Shown here in pieces: positions 1-8,116 of a stretch of 64,000 nt of DNA. The translations under genes were made by a program, and so were the position numbers. The notes beneath the pieces were generated by a model, which had not been told where the DNA came from, did not search any database, and was given only the letters and a program-made list of their open reading frames with translations. The DNA comes from Paenibacillus_G elgii_A. Lineage in GTDB: Bacteria > Bacillota > Bacilli > Paenibacillales > NBRC-103111. How positions within the stretch are numbered: position 1 is the first letter of the stretch; each line of letters opens with the position of its first letter. The stretch covers positions 22,400 through 86,399 of the forward strand of contig JBHJMN010000025.1 in NCBI GenBank assembly GCA_042219835.1. The letters are read 5' to 3'.

Positions 1-23
1 TAGGAGAGCAGGAGGCTTTAAGC

Positions 24-518
24 GTGGGGGATGCCGTACTGGAAATGCCTGTGGAGGTGCTGTTGTTTATTACAGCGGCCATCTCTTTGCTGTTTTTAAT
101 TTTTGTTATCGTATTGTGGGTGAAATTAAATAAGCTCCGCCAAAATTACAAAAGCATGCTGAACGGGACCGGGAGCTTGAATATCGAACAGATTTTGCTT
201 GAGCTGCAGGAGAAAGGGAATATTTTGCTGGAAAACGATAGCCGAAACGAACAGCAAATTCAAGCGATACGCCAGGACATGTCTACGATGAAATCGCATA
301 TCGGCGTATACCGGTATAATGCTTTCTCGGAAACCGGAAGTGATTTGAGCTTTTCCATAGCGATCTTGGACGAACAGCAGACAGGAGTTGTGCTTTCGGG
401 TATTCACGGTCGCGATGAAACGTATGTGTATGCGAAGCCGGTCGAGCAGGGGCAGTCCAAATATGCTTTGTCCCCTGAAGAAAAGGAAGCGATTAGTCGA
501 TCCGTACCAAAGAGGTAG
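24..518 (+). CDS. DUF4446 family protein
   Basis: A 164-residue protein of the DUF4446 family; its molecular function is not known. A hydrophobic segment at about residues 12-33 anchors the N terminus in the membrane, followed by a helical region and a conserved C-terminal half with the family signature YNAF (about residue 98) and GSDLSFSIAILD. The GTG start at 24 is set by AGGAGG at 10-15. In Bacilli this gene usually sits just after parB near the replication origin, which fits the neighbours here. It converges on yyaC and overlaps its 3' end by 26 bases. The family call rests on recalled sequence similarity. Confidence 0.85.
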   Translation: MGDAVLEMPVEVLLFITAAISLLFLIFVIVLWVKLNKLRQNYKSMLNGTGSLNIEQILLELQEKGNILLENDSRNEQQIQAIRQDMSTMKSHIGVYRYNAFSETGSDLSFSIAILDEQQTGVVLSGIHGRDETYVYAKPVEQGQSKYALSPEEKEAISRSVPKR

Positions 519-1107
519 GAGACCATTGACGTTTGCCGCTGAATGCGGTTTGAAACGATTTGGCAATGACCTCGGCCATGTTCATGACCAGGCTCAATCG
601 GGTGTTTTGCAGGACAAAGTACTCCATAAATCCGCCTACGTTCACAATACCGGTAACGTGCATATGGCCGACAGGAGGCAGCTCTTTGTTAACGCCGGCA
701 CCCGGTTTGACCGGACCATCACCCACTTGGATATAGCCAACGCTGGTCAGTTGACCTAAACAGGCATCGATCGCGATGACAAAAGGGTCATTAAAATGCT
801 GTTGAATCGTCGTCAAGGTTTCATTCAGATTCATGGCGTGAACTGGATTCTCCAATGTACCGTATAGATGGAGGCCCTCAATGCCTTGCTTTTGAAGCTG
901 ACTCCCGACCAGAGGTCCGAGCGCATCGCCTGTGGAACGATCCGTGCCTACGCAAACGATGACGAGGGGCTGTTGGGCCGGAATCGTTCGCAAAACAGCA
1001 CTTAGCCTATCCGAAAGCAGGTCGATGCTATTCGCTTCAGAGTGCATAATTTTTAAGGATTCACTGGCTTTAGGTTTGTGAACATCTCTCTGAAAGGGCA
1101 GTTTCAT
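493..1107 (-). CDS. yyaC: YyaC, spore protease-like protein (DUF1256)
   Basis: A 204-residue homologue of Bacillus subtilis YyaC, a sporulation protein distantly related to the germination protease GPR. Conserved segments are CVGTDRSTGDALGP (about residues 53-66), the IDACLG stretch near residue 113 and PGAGVNKELPPVG near residue 135. Its exact role in spores is not settled. It is transcribed towards the DUF4446 gene and away from the DUF3343 gene, leaving a 119-base divergent region. The presence of yyaC supports a spore-forming host. Confidence 0.9.
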   Translation of the reverse strand: MKLPFQRDVHKPKASESLKIMHSEANSIDLLSDRLSAVLRTIPAQQPLVIVCVGTDRSTGDALGPLVGSQLQKQGIEGLHLYGTLENPVHAMNLNETLTTIQQHFNDPFVIAIDACLGQLTSVGYIQVGDGPVKPGAGVNKELPPVGHMHVTGIVNVGGFMEYFVLQNTRLSLVMNMAEVIAKSFQTAFSGKRQWSPTSLVRID

Positions 1108-1226
1108 AGGAACGCCTCCTGTGGAAAAGGGTAAAGTGATAATCGGAAACGCCAGAAAATGGTTTGTTACTAGTATACGGTTGCTAGGAATGAAATATAC
1201 GCGGGGCGGAAAAAAATAGAAAGGGG

Positions 1227-1478
1227 GTGGGAAGGGTGCTGCTCATGGCTTTCGATTCAACACAGCAAGCTTTGAGGGCGGAAATGCTCCTCGATTATGC
1301 GGATATCGAAAACGATATGTGTCCTACCCCCAAAGAAATTACGGCTGGGTGCGCGTTATCCCTGGAATTTCAGGAGGCGGATCTTCCGGAGGTTAAGCGC
1401 ATTATCAAAGAAGAACGGGTAGATATCCACGGGCTTTATAGGAAAGAGGACGGGCGTTATGTTAACTTAGAGTTGTAA
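1227..1478 (+). CDS. DUF3343 domain protein
   Basis: An 83-residue protein that fits DUF3343, a small fold thought to act as a sulfur or selenium carrier in some bacteria; function here is unproven. Visible family features are an AFDSTQQALRAE opening, a C-P-T-P motif around residue 32 and the GCALSLEF strand near residue 40. The GTG at 1227 lies almost on top of its purine-rich site, so the GTG at 1236 (protein starting VLLMAFDS) is an equally good start. It is followed 14 bases later by the mechanosensitive channel gene, so the two are probably cotranscribed. Confidence 0.8.
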   Translation: MGRVLLMAFDSTQQALRAEMLLDYADIENDMCPTPKEITAGCALSLEFQEADLPEVKRIIKEERVDIHGLYRKEDGRYVNLEL

Positions 1479-1492
1479 GGCGGGGGATTTTT

Positions 1493-2392
1493 ATGGATGA
1501 AATGCTGAAGGGAAATGCCTTATCCACATGGGGACAATTTCATGAAAAGTTTATCAACTATGTTTCCAACCCCGAATTGTGGACAGGACTGCTGTTCACC
1601 GTCATTAAGATCGTACTGATTTATATCGCGGCAAGGGTGATCATTAAGGTTGCGGAAAAAGCGCTGCAGCATATGATGATGGCGCGGGAAAAAGGGCCGA
1701 TCAAGTTCGATGCCAGACGTTCGAAAACGATAGGCAAACTTGTGGGAAATATTATTACTTACGTTGTTAATTTTATTATGATCTTAATGATTTTGAGTCA
1801 ATTTCAAGTGAATCTCGGACCGGTCTTGGCTGGTGCCGGGGTCGTTGGATTGGCGATCGGTTTCGGCGCGCAAAGTTTGGTGAAGGACGTCATCATCGGA
1901 TTTTTCATTATTTTTGAAGACCAGTTTGCGGTAGGTGACGTTATTCAAGTAGGCAATTACAAGGGCACGGTTGAAGAAATCGGCCTGCGGGTAACCCGGT
2001 TGAAGAGCTGGACAGGGGAAGTGCATATTATTCCGAACGGGACGATTGTACAAGTTACAAACTTTTCCATTAATAACTCGCTTGCCGTTATCGATGTCTC
2101 GGTATCGTATGAAACGGATATCGATTTCGCGATGAAAATTCTTGAGGATACCGTTAAAACATTTTATGATACAAGTGTGGACATGGTAAAAAAGCCTGAA
2201 GTGCTCGGGGTTCATATAATGGGAGCAACGGAAATTACGCTGCGGATTACCGCGGAGTGCAAGCCTAACCAGCAGTCCGGGGTAGCAAGGAAGCTGAATG
2301 CGGAGATCAAAAAAGCCTTCGAGGCCAACGGGATTCAAATTCCTTATCCACGGATGATCACTTATCATAGAACGGAAAAGGCGGAATCGTGA
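1493..2392 (+). CDS. MscS-family mechanosensitive ion channel
   Basis: A 299-residue small-conductance mechanosensitive channel that releases solutes on hypo-osmotic shock. Membrane segments are visible at about residues 31-52, 82-105 and 108-130. The pore-lining helix is the Gly/Ala-rich AGAGVVGLAIGFGAQSLV, and the following beta domain carries the usual QVGNYKGTVEEIGLRVT stretch. Length matches the small MscS type (B. subtilis YkuT size). GGCGGGGG upstream serves as ribosome site. The stop overlaps the start of the DUF951 gene, so the two are translationally coupled. Confidence 0.93.
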   Translation: MDEMLKGNALSTWGQFHEKFINYVSNPELWTGLLFTVIKIVLIYIAARVIIKVAEKALQHMMMAREKGPIKFDARRSKTIGKLVGNIITYVVNFIMILMILSQFQVNLGPVLAGAGVVGLAIGFGAQSLVKDVIIGFFIIFEDQFAVGDVIQVGNYKGTVEEIGLRVTRLKSWTGEVHIIPNGTIVQVTNFSINNSLAVIDVSVSYETDIDFAMKILEDTVKTFYDTSVDMVKKPEVLGVHIMGATEITLRITAECKPNQQSGVARKLNAEIKKAFEANGIQIPYPRMITYHRTEKAES

Positions 2393-2625
2393 TGGAAAAG
2401 AAGCAGTACCAGTTGGGTGATATCGTGCAAATGAAGAAACCGCATCCCTGCGGTACGAACGAGATGGAGATCATCCGGATGGGGATGGACATTCGCATCA
2501 AGTGTGTCGGTTGCAAGCACAGCGTGCTCGTTCCCCGGTCCAAGTTCGAGAGCAAGCTGAAAAAAGTGCTTCGTTCTGCCGCGCCGGCTGAAGATTCCGC
2601 GGTAACGGATGAGGGAGAAGCTTGA
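2392..2625 (+). CDS. DUF951 family protein
   Basis: A 77-residue DUF951 protein of unknown biochemical function, often encoded beside ychF or rpsF in Bacilli. It shows the family core MKKPHPCGTNEMEIIRMGMD and the pair C-x-x-C in VGCKH, which may bind metal. I chose ATG 2392 because family members begin MEKK; it overlaps the mscS stop as TGATG. A GTG codon directly before (2389) is possible. In many relatives ychF separates this gene from rpsF, but here the gap holds a tRNA and small genes. Confidence 0.85.
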   Translation: MEKKQYQLGDIVQMKKPHPCGTNEMEIIRMGMDIRIKCVGCKHSVLVPRSKFESKLKKVLRSAAPAEDSAVTDEGEA

Positions 2626-2649
2626 TAGCTGGTAAATATTAAAAAGCAC

Positions 2650-2679
2650 TTGCATAGATGAAGGGATATATGCTATTAT
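2650..2679 (+). promoter_or_regulatory. Promoter of the tRNA-Ser gene
   Basis: TTGCAT (2650-2655) and TATTAT (2674-2679) are separated by 18 bases, and the tRNA begins 20 bases further on. This is a plausible sigma-A promoter for the tRNA gene. Confidence 0.55.
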
Positions 2680-2699
2680 ATTTCTTGTCCCTTTAATGC

Positions 2700-2790
2700 G
2701 GAAAGGTACCCAAGAGGCCCAAGGGGGCTGACTCGAAATCAGCTAGGCGGCGCAAGCCGTGCGTGGGTTCGAATCCCACTCTTTCCGCCA
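2700..2790 (+). tRNA. tRNA-Ser (anticodon CGA)
   Basis: A 91-nucleotide class II tRNA. The acceptor stem pairs GGAAAGG with TCTTTCC, followed by discriminator G and an encoded CCA. The anticodon arm GCTGA-CTCGAAA-TCAGC presents CGA, reading UCG serine codons. A long variable arm (GGCGGCGCAAGCCGT) and the TTCGAAT T-loop are present. A terminator follows within 7 bases. Confidence 0.95.
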
Positions 2791-2796
2791 TAACAT

Positions 2797-2829
2797 AAAA
2801 AACGAGGACGGCCGCAGGGTCGTTTTTTT
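2797..2829 (+). terminator. Terminator after tRNA-Ser
   Basis: AAAAAACGA and TCGTTTTTTT form a stem around a GC-rich loop, ending in a T run. It lies just after the tRNA 3' end. Confidence 0.7.
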
Positions 2830-2931
2830 GTTGTGTGGAAAATGAGAAAGGATAGTATCACGTCGGCCAAGAGGCTCTAACTACTTTACCGTACATAAGA
2901 AAATCCCCGTATTCAGGACTTTATGTCGCTG

Positions 2932-3180
2932 TTACGGGGATTTTACGTTATCGTTGTCAGGTGCGTATTCAAGCAAGTCTCCGGGGGTACAATCTAACGC
3001 TTCGCCCATTAAATTAAGTACCTCAACGCTGATAGCTTTAACGTGCTTATCCTCTTCTCGTAGTTTGTCGTTATTAGCCCATTGACTAAGTGTATTGGGA
3101 CGAATCCCTGTTTTCTTACTGAGTTGGAACATGGTCATTTGACGTTGATCCAATAAATTTGCAAGCTTGAACACGATCAA
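2932..3180 (-). CDS. XRE-family (Cro/C1-type) transcriptional regulator
   Basis: An 82-residue single-domain helix-turn-helix protein. The motif MFQLSKKTGIRPNTLSQW (about residues 17-34) is the DNA-recognition region, and the rest completes a lambda-repressor-like five-helix fold. The TTG start matches the family opening and has GGAGCG ten bases upstream. Such small XRE regulators are typical of mobile elements; here it lies just downstream of a tRNA-Ser on the opposite strand, with a short tail-like relic of a related gene behind it (3327-3500). No integrase is visible nearby. Confidence 0.8.
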   Translation of the reverse strand: MIVFKLANLLDQRQMTMFQLSKKTGIRPNTLSQWANNDKLREEDKHVKAISVEVLNLMGEALDCTPGDLLEYAPDNDNVKSP

Positions 3181-3264
3181 TTCAACATCACGCTCCTAAT
3201 AGGGTCGCTCTTTATTACTCGAAAAAGGAACAGAGCTCAAGAAGAGGTATGTCAGAAACGTACG

Positions 3265-3303
3265 AAAAAACGCCAATCCATCGGTTGGATGGCGTTCTTT
3301 TTG
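3265..3303 (+). terminator. Hairpin with T run
   Basis: AACGCC plus ATCCA pairs with TGGAT plus GGCGTT around TCGGT, followed by CTTTTTG. The A run on the other side means it could stop transcription in either direction. Confidence 0.6.
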
Positions 3304-3326
3304 CGTTATTTTTATACGCATTTGTA

Positions 3327-3500
3327 TTACGGAGTCTCTGCTTCCTTATCGTCCGGTATGTATTCGATTATATCAGATATGGTTATTTTATGAGTAATGC
3401 CTTTCTCACGCGCAATTTCATTTAAGGTATCAAGCAAATTAACCAATGTATGAATTTCAATCCGTTTTGTTTCGCCACTCAAACGAATTAAAATGGTGAT
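3327..3500 (-). pseudogene. Remnant resembling the tail of the XRE regulator
   Basis: An open frame of about 57 codons on the minus strand without a good start codon. It ends ISDIIEYIPDDKEAETP, which parallels the end of the neighbouring XRE protein (PGDLLEYAPDNDNVKSP). I read it as the decayed 3' part of a second, related regulator gene, but a short intact gene with a non-standard start cannot be excluded. Confidence 0.3.
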
Positions 3501-3666
3501 TGGGCAGGGGGAGAACGAATTTGAATCGGTTGATGCTTATTTAACTCCCGATGGATCGCACGCGTTTTATATTCATGAAGGTACCATTCACTATACGATA
3601 GCCGTTCGGACACAAAACGAACGAAAACTAAGGTTACAAGAGACGAGAAATATGGGCGGATATTAA
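3493..3666 (+). CDS. Small hypothetical protein or gene fragment
   Basis: A 57-codon frame beginning MVIGQGENEFESVDAYL and ending ETRNMGGY. No domain is recognised. In its favour are a normal residue composition and a hairpin terminator immediately after its stop. Against it, there is no clear ribosome site and its first bases overlap the opposite-strand remnant at 3327-3500. Confidence 0.3.
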   Translation: MVIGQGENEFESVDAYLTPDGSHAFYIHEGTIHYTIAVRTQNERKLRLQETRNMGGY

Positions 3667-3695
3667 AAAGGAACCAAATCAAGGTTCCTTTATTT
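3666..3695 (+). terminator. Hairpin terminator
   Basis: AAAGGAACC and GGTTCCTTT form a 9-base-pair stem followed by a T-rich stretch. Confidence 0.6.
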
Positions 3696-3746
3696 TATGT
3701 CATATATTATTAGGATACTTAAAATCTTCTGGCCAGCCTAGATGAT

Positions 3747-4001
3747 TCATTCCCCATCCTTCGCCCGTCGGTAGACGGAGAAGCGGTCAACGGCGTAACC
3801 GATAATCGTCCACGAAAAAATGGTGAGCAGATAAAGCGGCCACGGATTGATATTAGTATAGGTAAAGATCGGATAAAACCAGGCAGGTACGCTGAGCGAA
3901 TAGAAGAGCAGATACACCGGATCGTATTCGTGTCCGATATAATGGATAAAGCACAGCACAAGGCCCACAATGGTCAATATTTTCGTATATTTATAGCGCA
4001 T
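3747..4001 (-). CDS. Small integral membrane protein
   Basis: An 84-residue protein with three likely membrane helices (about residues 7-24, 29-46 and 53-70) and a charged C-terminal tail. The ATG at 4001 has AAAGGAGG nine bases upstream, which supports it as a real gene. No family is recognised. It lies downstream of the yjzC-like gene in the same direction. Confidence 0.7.
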   Translation of the reverse strand: MRYKYTKILTIVGLVLCFIHYIGHEYDPVYLLFYSLSVPAWFYPIFTYTNINPWPLYLLTIFSWTIIGYAVDRFSVYRRAKDGE

Positions 4002-4077
4002 CGGCAGCGCCTCCTTTGTCCAAGTTGCAGAGGAAACAGGCTCCCTGCCGGACGGCCTGGAAGGGAGCGAGCAAGGC

Positions 4078-4263
4078 TTAGCCTCGAAACAGCTTTTTCC
4101 ACTTGCGGTTATGGTTCGTTGTTTCCGGGAAGGGATCTCCCTTTTTTAGATTGATGATCTTCGGATTATTGATGCCCATATGAAAGGCATTTTCGCCGAC
4201 TTCCATATATTCGCCGTCGTTCGGCGCTTTGTCTCCCGGACGGAACTGACTCCATTCCCCCAC
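4078..4263 (-). CDS. YjzC-like protein
   Basis: A 61-residue protein matching the YjzC family of Bacilli, small proteins of unknown function. The family core is clear: FRPGDKAPNDGEYMEVG near the start and LKKGDPFPETTNHNRKW near the end. I chose the GTG at 4263 because AGGAGG lies at 4271-4276 and family members begin MG; the longer upstream reading frame is not conserved in character. Confidence 0.8.
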   Translation of the reverse strand: MGEWSQFRPGDKAPNDGEYMEVGENAFHMGINNPKIINLKKGDPFPETTNHNRKWKKLFRG

Positions 4264-4504
4264 AACAAGCCACCTCCTGTACTTAAATCTGATGTTAGAA
4301 TTTCCATAAAGCTTCGGAACCATGCGGGCTAATAATTGCCAGAACATCGCATAAATAGGGACGCGACGTACGGATTTTACTTGCGCTGCGTGCTCGATTT
4401 TGCTATAGTATTATGGTGCGAGTTTGGATATTATCGATTCTCGCTCCTTGCTCCTGACGGTACAAGCCGACTCGGGGGCCGTTAGTCCAAAAGGAGGTGG
4501 CAAC

Positions 4505-4789
4505 ATGCGCAAATATGAAGTGATGTACATCATCCGTCCTGACCTGGAACAGGAAGCTGTTCAGGCTACGGTGGAGAAGTTCCAAAACATCATCAACAAC
4601 GGTGGCGAAATTACGAAGCACGACCTGATGGGTAAGCGCCGTCTTGCGTATGAGATCAACAAGCTGCGTGACGGTCATTATGTGTTGGTTCATTTCAACG
4701 CAACCAATGAAGTCATTAGCGAGCTTGACCGCGTAATGAAGATTTCCGACGAAATCATTCGTTACCTGATCGTAAAAGACGTAGCTTAA
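4505..4789 (+). CDS. rpsF: 30S ribosomal protein S6
   Basis: A 94-residue bS6, which binds the central domain of 16S rRNA as a heterodimer with S18. The N-terminal MRKYEVMYIIRPDLE and the GKRRLAYEINKLRDGHYV core are family hallmarks. ATG 4505 follows AAAGGAGG at 4490-4497; the frame is open further upstream, but nothing there belongs to the family. It begins the conserved rpsF-ssb-rpsR operon. Confidence 0.98.
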   Translation: MRKYEVMYIIRPDLEQEAVQATVEKFQNIINNGGEITKHDLMGKRRLAYEINKLRDGHYVLVHFNATNEVISELDRVMKISDEIIRYLIVKDVA

Positions 4790-4871
4790 GGCTTCGTGCC
4801 GTAATTGAGTTTGTTGACAACGAGCATCGTCAGACGATGCGGCCGTTGCAACGATCCGGGAGGGAATGCGG

Positions 4872-5351
4872 ATGTTGAATCGTGTAATTCTGATCGGAAG
4901 GCTGACACGTGATCCCGAATTACGTTATACGCCGGCAGGTGTGGCTGTAACCCAGTTTACACTTGCGGTAGACCGTCCCTTCACAAGCAACCAAGGGCAG
5001 CGGGAAGCGGATTTCATCCCGATCGTTACTTGGCGCCAGCTTGCGGAGACTTGCGCAAACTACCTTCGCAAAGGGCGTTTGGCTGCAGTCGAAGGCCGCA
5101 TTCAAGTACGCAACTATGACAACAATGAAGGTCGTCGCGTCTATGTGACGGAGGTCATTGCGGACAATGTGCGTTTCTTGGAATCCGCGAACAGCGCAAA
5201 CCGCGACGATAGCAGTATGGGCATAAGCGGTGGCGGCGGCAACAGTGGCGGCGGGAACCGCGGAAGCTACGGCGGAGGACGCGAACAACAGGATCCTTTC
5301 CAGGATGACGGCAGACCGATCGACATTTCCGATGATGATTTGCCGTTCTAG
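4872..5351 (+). CDS. ssb: Single-stranded DNA-binding protein
   Basis: A 159-residue SSB that coats single-stranded DNA in replication and repair. The OB fold spans about residues 1-106 (LNRVILIGRLTRDPELRYTP, then FIPIVTWRQLAE), a Gly/Ser-rich linker follows, and the acidic tail ends DDDLPF, the docking site for partner proteins. ATG 4872 is preferred over ATG 4866 because GGGAGGG ends only two bases before the latter. It lies between rpsF and rpsR, as usual. Confidence 0.97.
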   Translation: MLNRVILIGRLTRDPELRYTPAGVAVTQFTLAVDRPFTSNQGQREADFIPIVTWRQLAETCANYLRKGRLAAVEGRIQVRNYDNNEGRRVYVTEVIADNVRFLESANSANRDDSSMGISGGGGNSGGGNRGSYGGGREQQDPFQDDGRPIDISDDDLPF

Positions 5352-5395
5352 CGATAGAGCGGAAGGACAACCTACGTAGAAAGGACTGAAAACAA

Positions 5396-5677
5396 GTGGA
5401 ACAAAGAGAGAGACGTAATCCGGAAGAGCGCGGCGAAAGAAAATTCGGCGGTCGTGGCAAAAAAGGCGGCAAGCGCCGGAAAGTGTGCTACTTCACGGTT
5501 AACAAAATTACGCACATCGACTACAAAGACATCGAGACGCTCAAGAAGTTCATCAGCGAGCGCGGCAAGATTCTTCCTCGTCGTGTGACAGGTACTTCCG
5601 CTAAATATCAGCGTATGCTGACCGTTGCGATCAAACGCGCGCGTCAAATAGCATTGCTGCCTTATACAACGGAATAG
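5396..5677 (+). CDS. rpsR: 30S ribosomal protein S18
   Basis: A 93-residue bS18, partner of S6 in the small subunit. The N terminus is an unusually long Arg/Gly/Lys-rich stretch, followed by the conserved KVCYF and IDYKDIETLKKFISERGKI blocks and the C-terminal KRARQIALLPYT. It starts with GTG, with AAAGGA about 10 bases upstream. A terminator after it closes the operon. Confidence 0.97.
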   Translation: MEQRERRNPEERGERKFGGRGKKGGKRRKVCYFTVNKITHIDYKDIETLKKFISERGKILPRRVTGTSAKYQRMLTVAIKRARQIALLPYTTE

Positions 5678-5686
5678 ATGGATTGG

Positions 5687-5722
5687 AAAAAGACAGCTGG
5701 TATCCTACCGACTGTCTTTTTT
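5687..5722 (+). terminator. Terminator of the rpsF-ssb-rpsR operon
   Basis: AAAAAGACAG and CTGTCTTTTTT form the stem and T run directly downstream of rpsR. Confidence 0.8.
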
Positions 5723-5787
5723 CTATATCTTGCCCAAGAAGCTTTTCTAATCCTGCATGCCTAATCTGAACCGGAGGACGATGAACC

Positions 5788-7503
5788 TTGATGCATTATG
5801 GCCTGCAAAACATGTTCTACAAATACATATGGTCGGCAAACTGGTGGAATCAAGGGGCGAAGGATGCGGCGGCTTCTCATCTCGATCTTCGCTGTCAGAA
5901 GCGCGACAGCGCTGCCTTTCAGGCGCTGGTCAGCTCGGACCGGGACGAGTTCCTGCTGACCGTCGGCAGAGATGCGATCCTGGGCAAAAGCGGCCCGATT
6001 AAGATCGTTCGCTGCGAAGTAGAGACTGACGCGCCATGTCAGGTAGAGGTCAAGCTGATCGGCTTGATCGAAGACGACGACCGGACGCTCAAGTCCGATG
6101 TGCTGCTGGAGGACCGGTATGCTTACGTGCAAAAGCGGAAAATTCAACCGCTTTGGATCGAGCTGCATACGGGGGAATCGGCCGCGGCCGGAACATATGG
6201 CGGAAAGGTCAAATTTTACGCGCACTCGATGTTTGAGGACGAGGTGCTGGAGCGGGAGCTGACGTTCAGCTTGACGATCGGCGGTTATGTGCTGCCGAAC
6301 CCGCAGGAGTATTCGTTTTATCTGGACCTGTGGCAGCATAATTGCAATATTGCCCGAAAGTACAATGTAGCTTACTGGTCTGATGAGCATTTTGCGATCC
6401 TGGATTCGTACCTGTACAGCTTAAGCCAGCTCGGGCAAAAAGCGCTGACCCTGATCGTATCCGAGGAGCCGTGGTGCGGCCAGCGCTCATTCATTGACGC
6501 GGAACCGTCCGATTTGAACGAATACAGCATCGTGCCCGTCGTGATGCGCCGCTCTGGCGAATTCGCGTACGATTTTTCCCGGTTGGACCGGTATGTCGAG
6601 CTTGGGGATAAGCATGGCATTCGCGAGGAGCTGGAGATTTTCGGCCTGGTTAACATCTGGGAACACGAGGAGGAAGGCTTCGGAAGCGTCGTGCAGGACT
6701 ATCCTGATGCCATTCGTGTTCGTTATTACGACGAAGCTGCGGGAAGCTACCGATTCATCCGCGATAAAAACGATCTTGCGGCTTATGTACAGGCACTGGA
6801 GCGGCATTTCATCGAAAAGGGATGGATCGATCGGGTTCGGGTCGTAGCCGATGAGCCGGAGGATTTCGATTTGTTCGGCAAACGGATGGCATGTCTTCGG
6901 GAGATGGCGCCTGCTTTCCAATACAAGGCGGCGATTCATCAAAGCGAATTTATTCGCAAAGGGGTCCAAGGCATCGTTGATTATGTGCCGATTCTGGACT
7001 GTGCGGCAGGCGAGTTCGAGCAGCTGATGCAGGTGCGTTCGGAGGCCAAAGGACGGATGATGTATTACGTCTGCTGCGTGCCGGACAAGCCGAATACGTT
7101 TATCAGCTCGCCGGCGATCGAATCGAGGGTCATCCCATGGCTGGCGGAAAGGCTGCGGATGGACGGCTTTTTGCGGTGGAATTATACGGTTTGGCCGGAC
7201 AATCCGCTCGAAAAGCTGTCTTACCGGCCTTTGCTATGGAAGGCAGGGGACACGAACTTCGTCTATCCCGGCAAAGGGGGGCGACCGCTGCTGTCGCTTC
7301 GCTACAAATGGCTGCATCGCGGAATCCGGGATTTCGAGTACATGCAGCTGCTCAAGCGAAGCGGGCTTGAGGAGCGCGTGGAACAGGCCCTGCAGCGTGT
7401 GTTCAAGTTCGATCATCCGGCGGAACTAGGTCCCGGTTCGGGAAAAAAGGCAGAGCAATTATACAGTTTTCATCCGGAGGATTACGATCAGCTCTATATG
7501 TAA
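5788..7503 (+). CDS. DUF4091 domain protein, putative glycoside hydrolase
   Basis: A 571-residue protein with the layout of DUF4091 proteins: an N-terminal beta-sandwich region (about 1-170) and a barrel-like region ending in the DUF4091 block (WNYTVWPDNPLEK, then SLRYKWLHRGIRDFEY near residue 510). The family is grouped with glycoside hydrolases, but substrate and activity are unknown. There is no signal peptide, so it is probably cytoplasmic. TTG 5788 lies 10 bases after GGAGG; the adjacent ATG 5791 is a possible start. It stands alone between two terminator-bounded housekeeping units, so it may be a later insertion. Confidence 0.75.
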   Translation: MMHYGLQNMFYKYIWSANWWNQGAKDAAASHLDLRCQKRDSAAFQALVSSDRDEFLLTVGRDAILGKSGPIKIVRCEVETDAPCQVEVKLIGLIEDDDRTLKSDVLLEDRYAYVQKRKIQPLWIELHTGESAAAGTYGGKVKFYAHSMFEDEVLERELTFSLTIGGYVLPNPQEYSFYLDLWQHNCNIARKYNVAYWSDEHFAILDSYLYSLSQLGQKALTLIVSEEPWCGQRSFIDAEPSDLNEYSIVPVVMRRSGEFAYDFSRLDRYVELGDKHGIREELEIFGLVNIWEHEEEGFGSVVQDYPDAIRVRYYDEAAGSYRFIRDKNDLAAYVQALERHFIEKGWIDRVRVVADEPEDFDLFGKRMACLREMAPAFQYKAAIHQSEFIRKGVQGIVDYVPILDCAAGEFEQLMQVRSEAKGRMMYYVCCVPDKPNTFISSPAIESRVIPWLAERLRMDGFLRWNYTVWPDNPLEKLSYRPLLWKAGDTNFVYPGKGGRPLLSLRYKWLHRGIRDFEYMQLLKRSGLEERVEQALQRVFKFDHPAELGPGSGKKAEQLYSFHPEDYDQLYM

Positions 7504-7651
7504 ACGGCTCCAACCACAGGCTCAAGGCTTGTGGTTTTTGCTTATCCCGGCGCGCCCGGCATGATTTTTCTTCCGGGCTCGTATCATGATATGATGGAAG
7601 GGAGGGCCACCCGGCGTTGGAGGTCTAGCAAGAGGAAAGTAGGGAGAACCG

Positions 7652-8068
7652 TTGAATATTGCATTTTTCCTTGTCCCGAAGGACGATGTCATTTATTTAT
7701 CCCCTCATCATACGATGCGTCAAGCGCTGGAGCGCATGGAGTATCACCGGTATTCGGCCGTTCCGCTCGTGGACGACCATGGCAAGTATGTTGGAACGAT
7801 TACGGAAGGGGACTTGCTCTGGAAGCTGAAGCATTCGCCGGAGATCGGCTTCGAGAATGCGCATAAGGTGCACCTCGAGGACGTGCCGCAGCATATGGCG
7901 ATTAAGCCGGTGCGAATTAACCAGCAAATGCAGGATCTGATCACGCTGGCCACCAACCAGAACTTCGTGCCGGTGCTAGACGACAACGAGGTGTTCATCG
8001 GCATTATCCGCCGCCGCGAAATCATCGATTATTGTTTCAAGCTGTGGCAGTCAGAACAAAAGGTGTAA
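7652..8068 (+). CDS. CBS domain protein
   Basis: A 138-residue protein made of a tandem CBS pair (a Bateman module), which usually senses adenine nucleotides or c-di-AMP. CBS1 covers about residues 10-60 (TMRQALERMEYHRYSAVPLV) and CBS2 about 70-135 (PVLDDNEVFIGIIRRREII). No effector domain is attached. The TTG start follows GGGAG. It precedes the MazG-like gene by 48 bases and may be cotranscribed with it. Confidence 0.85.
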   Translation: MNIAFFLVPKDDVIYLSPHHTMRQALERMEYHRYSAVPLVDDHGKYVGTITEGDLLWKLKHSPEIGFENAHKVHLEDVPQHMAIKPVRINQQMQDLITLATNQNFVPVLDDNEVFIGIIRRREIIDYCFKLWQSEQKV

Positions 8069-8116
8069 AAATGTGTTATAATTAACGAAAGCGTCTGGGT
8101 AAGGGGAGAAGCAGTC

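Noticed and set aside
4424..4504. Upstream extension of rpsF by 27 codons, and a possible S6:S18 leader
   Set aside because: The extension is not part of S6 and AAAGGAGG clearly selects ATG 4505. GGGGGCCG in the leader is too little to call the autoregulatory hairpin.
5761..6390. Long minus-strand frame opposite the DUF4091 gene
   Set aside because: It is the antisense shadow of a clear coding region, with no ribosome site and Arg/His/Gln-rich composition.
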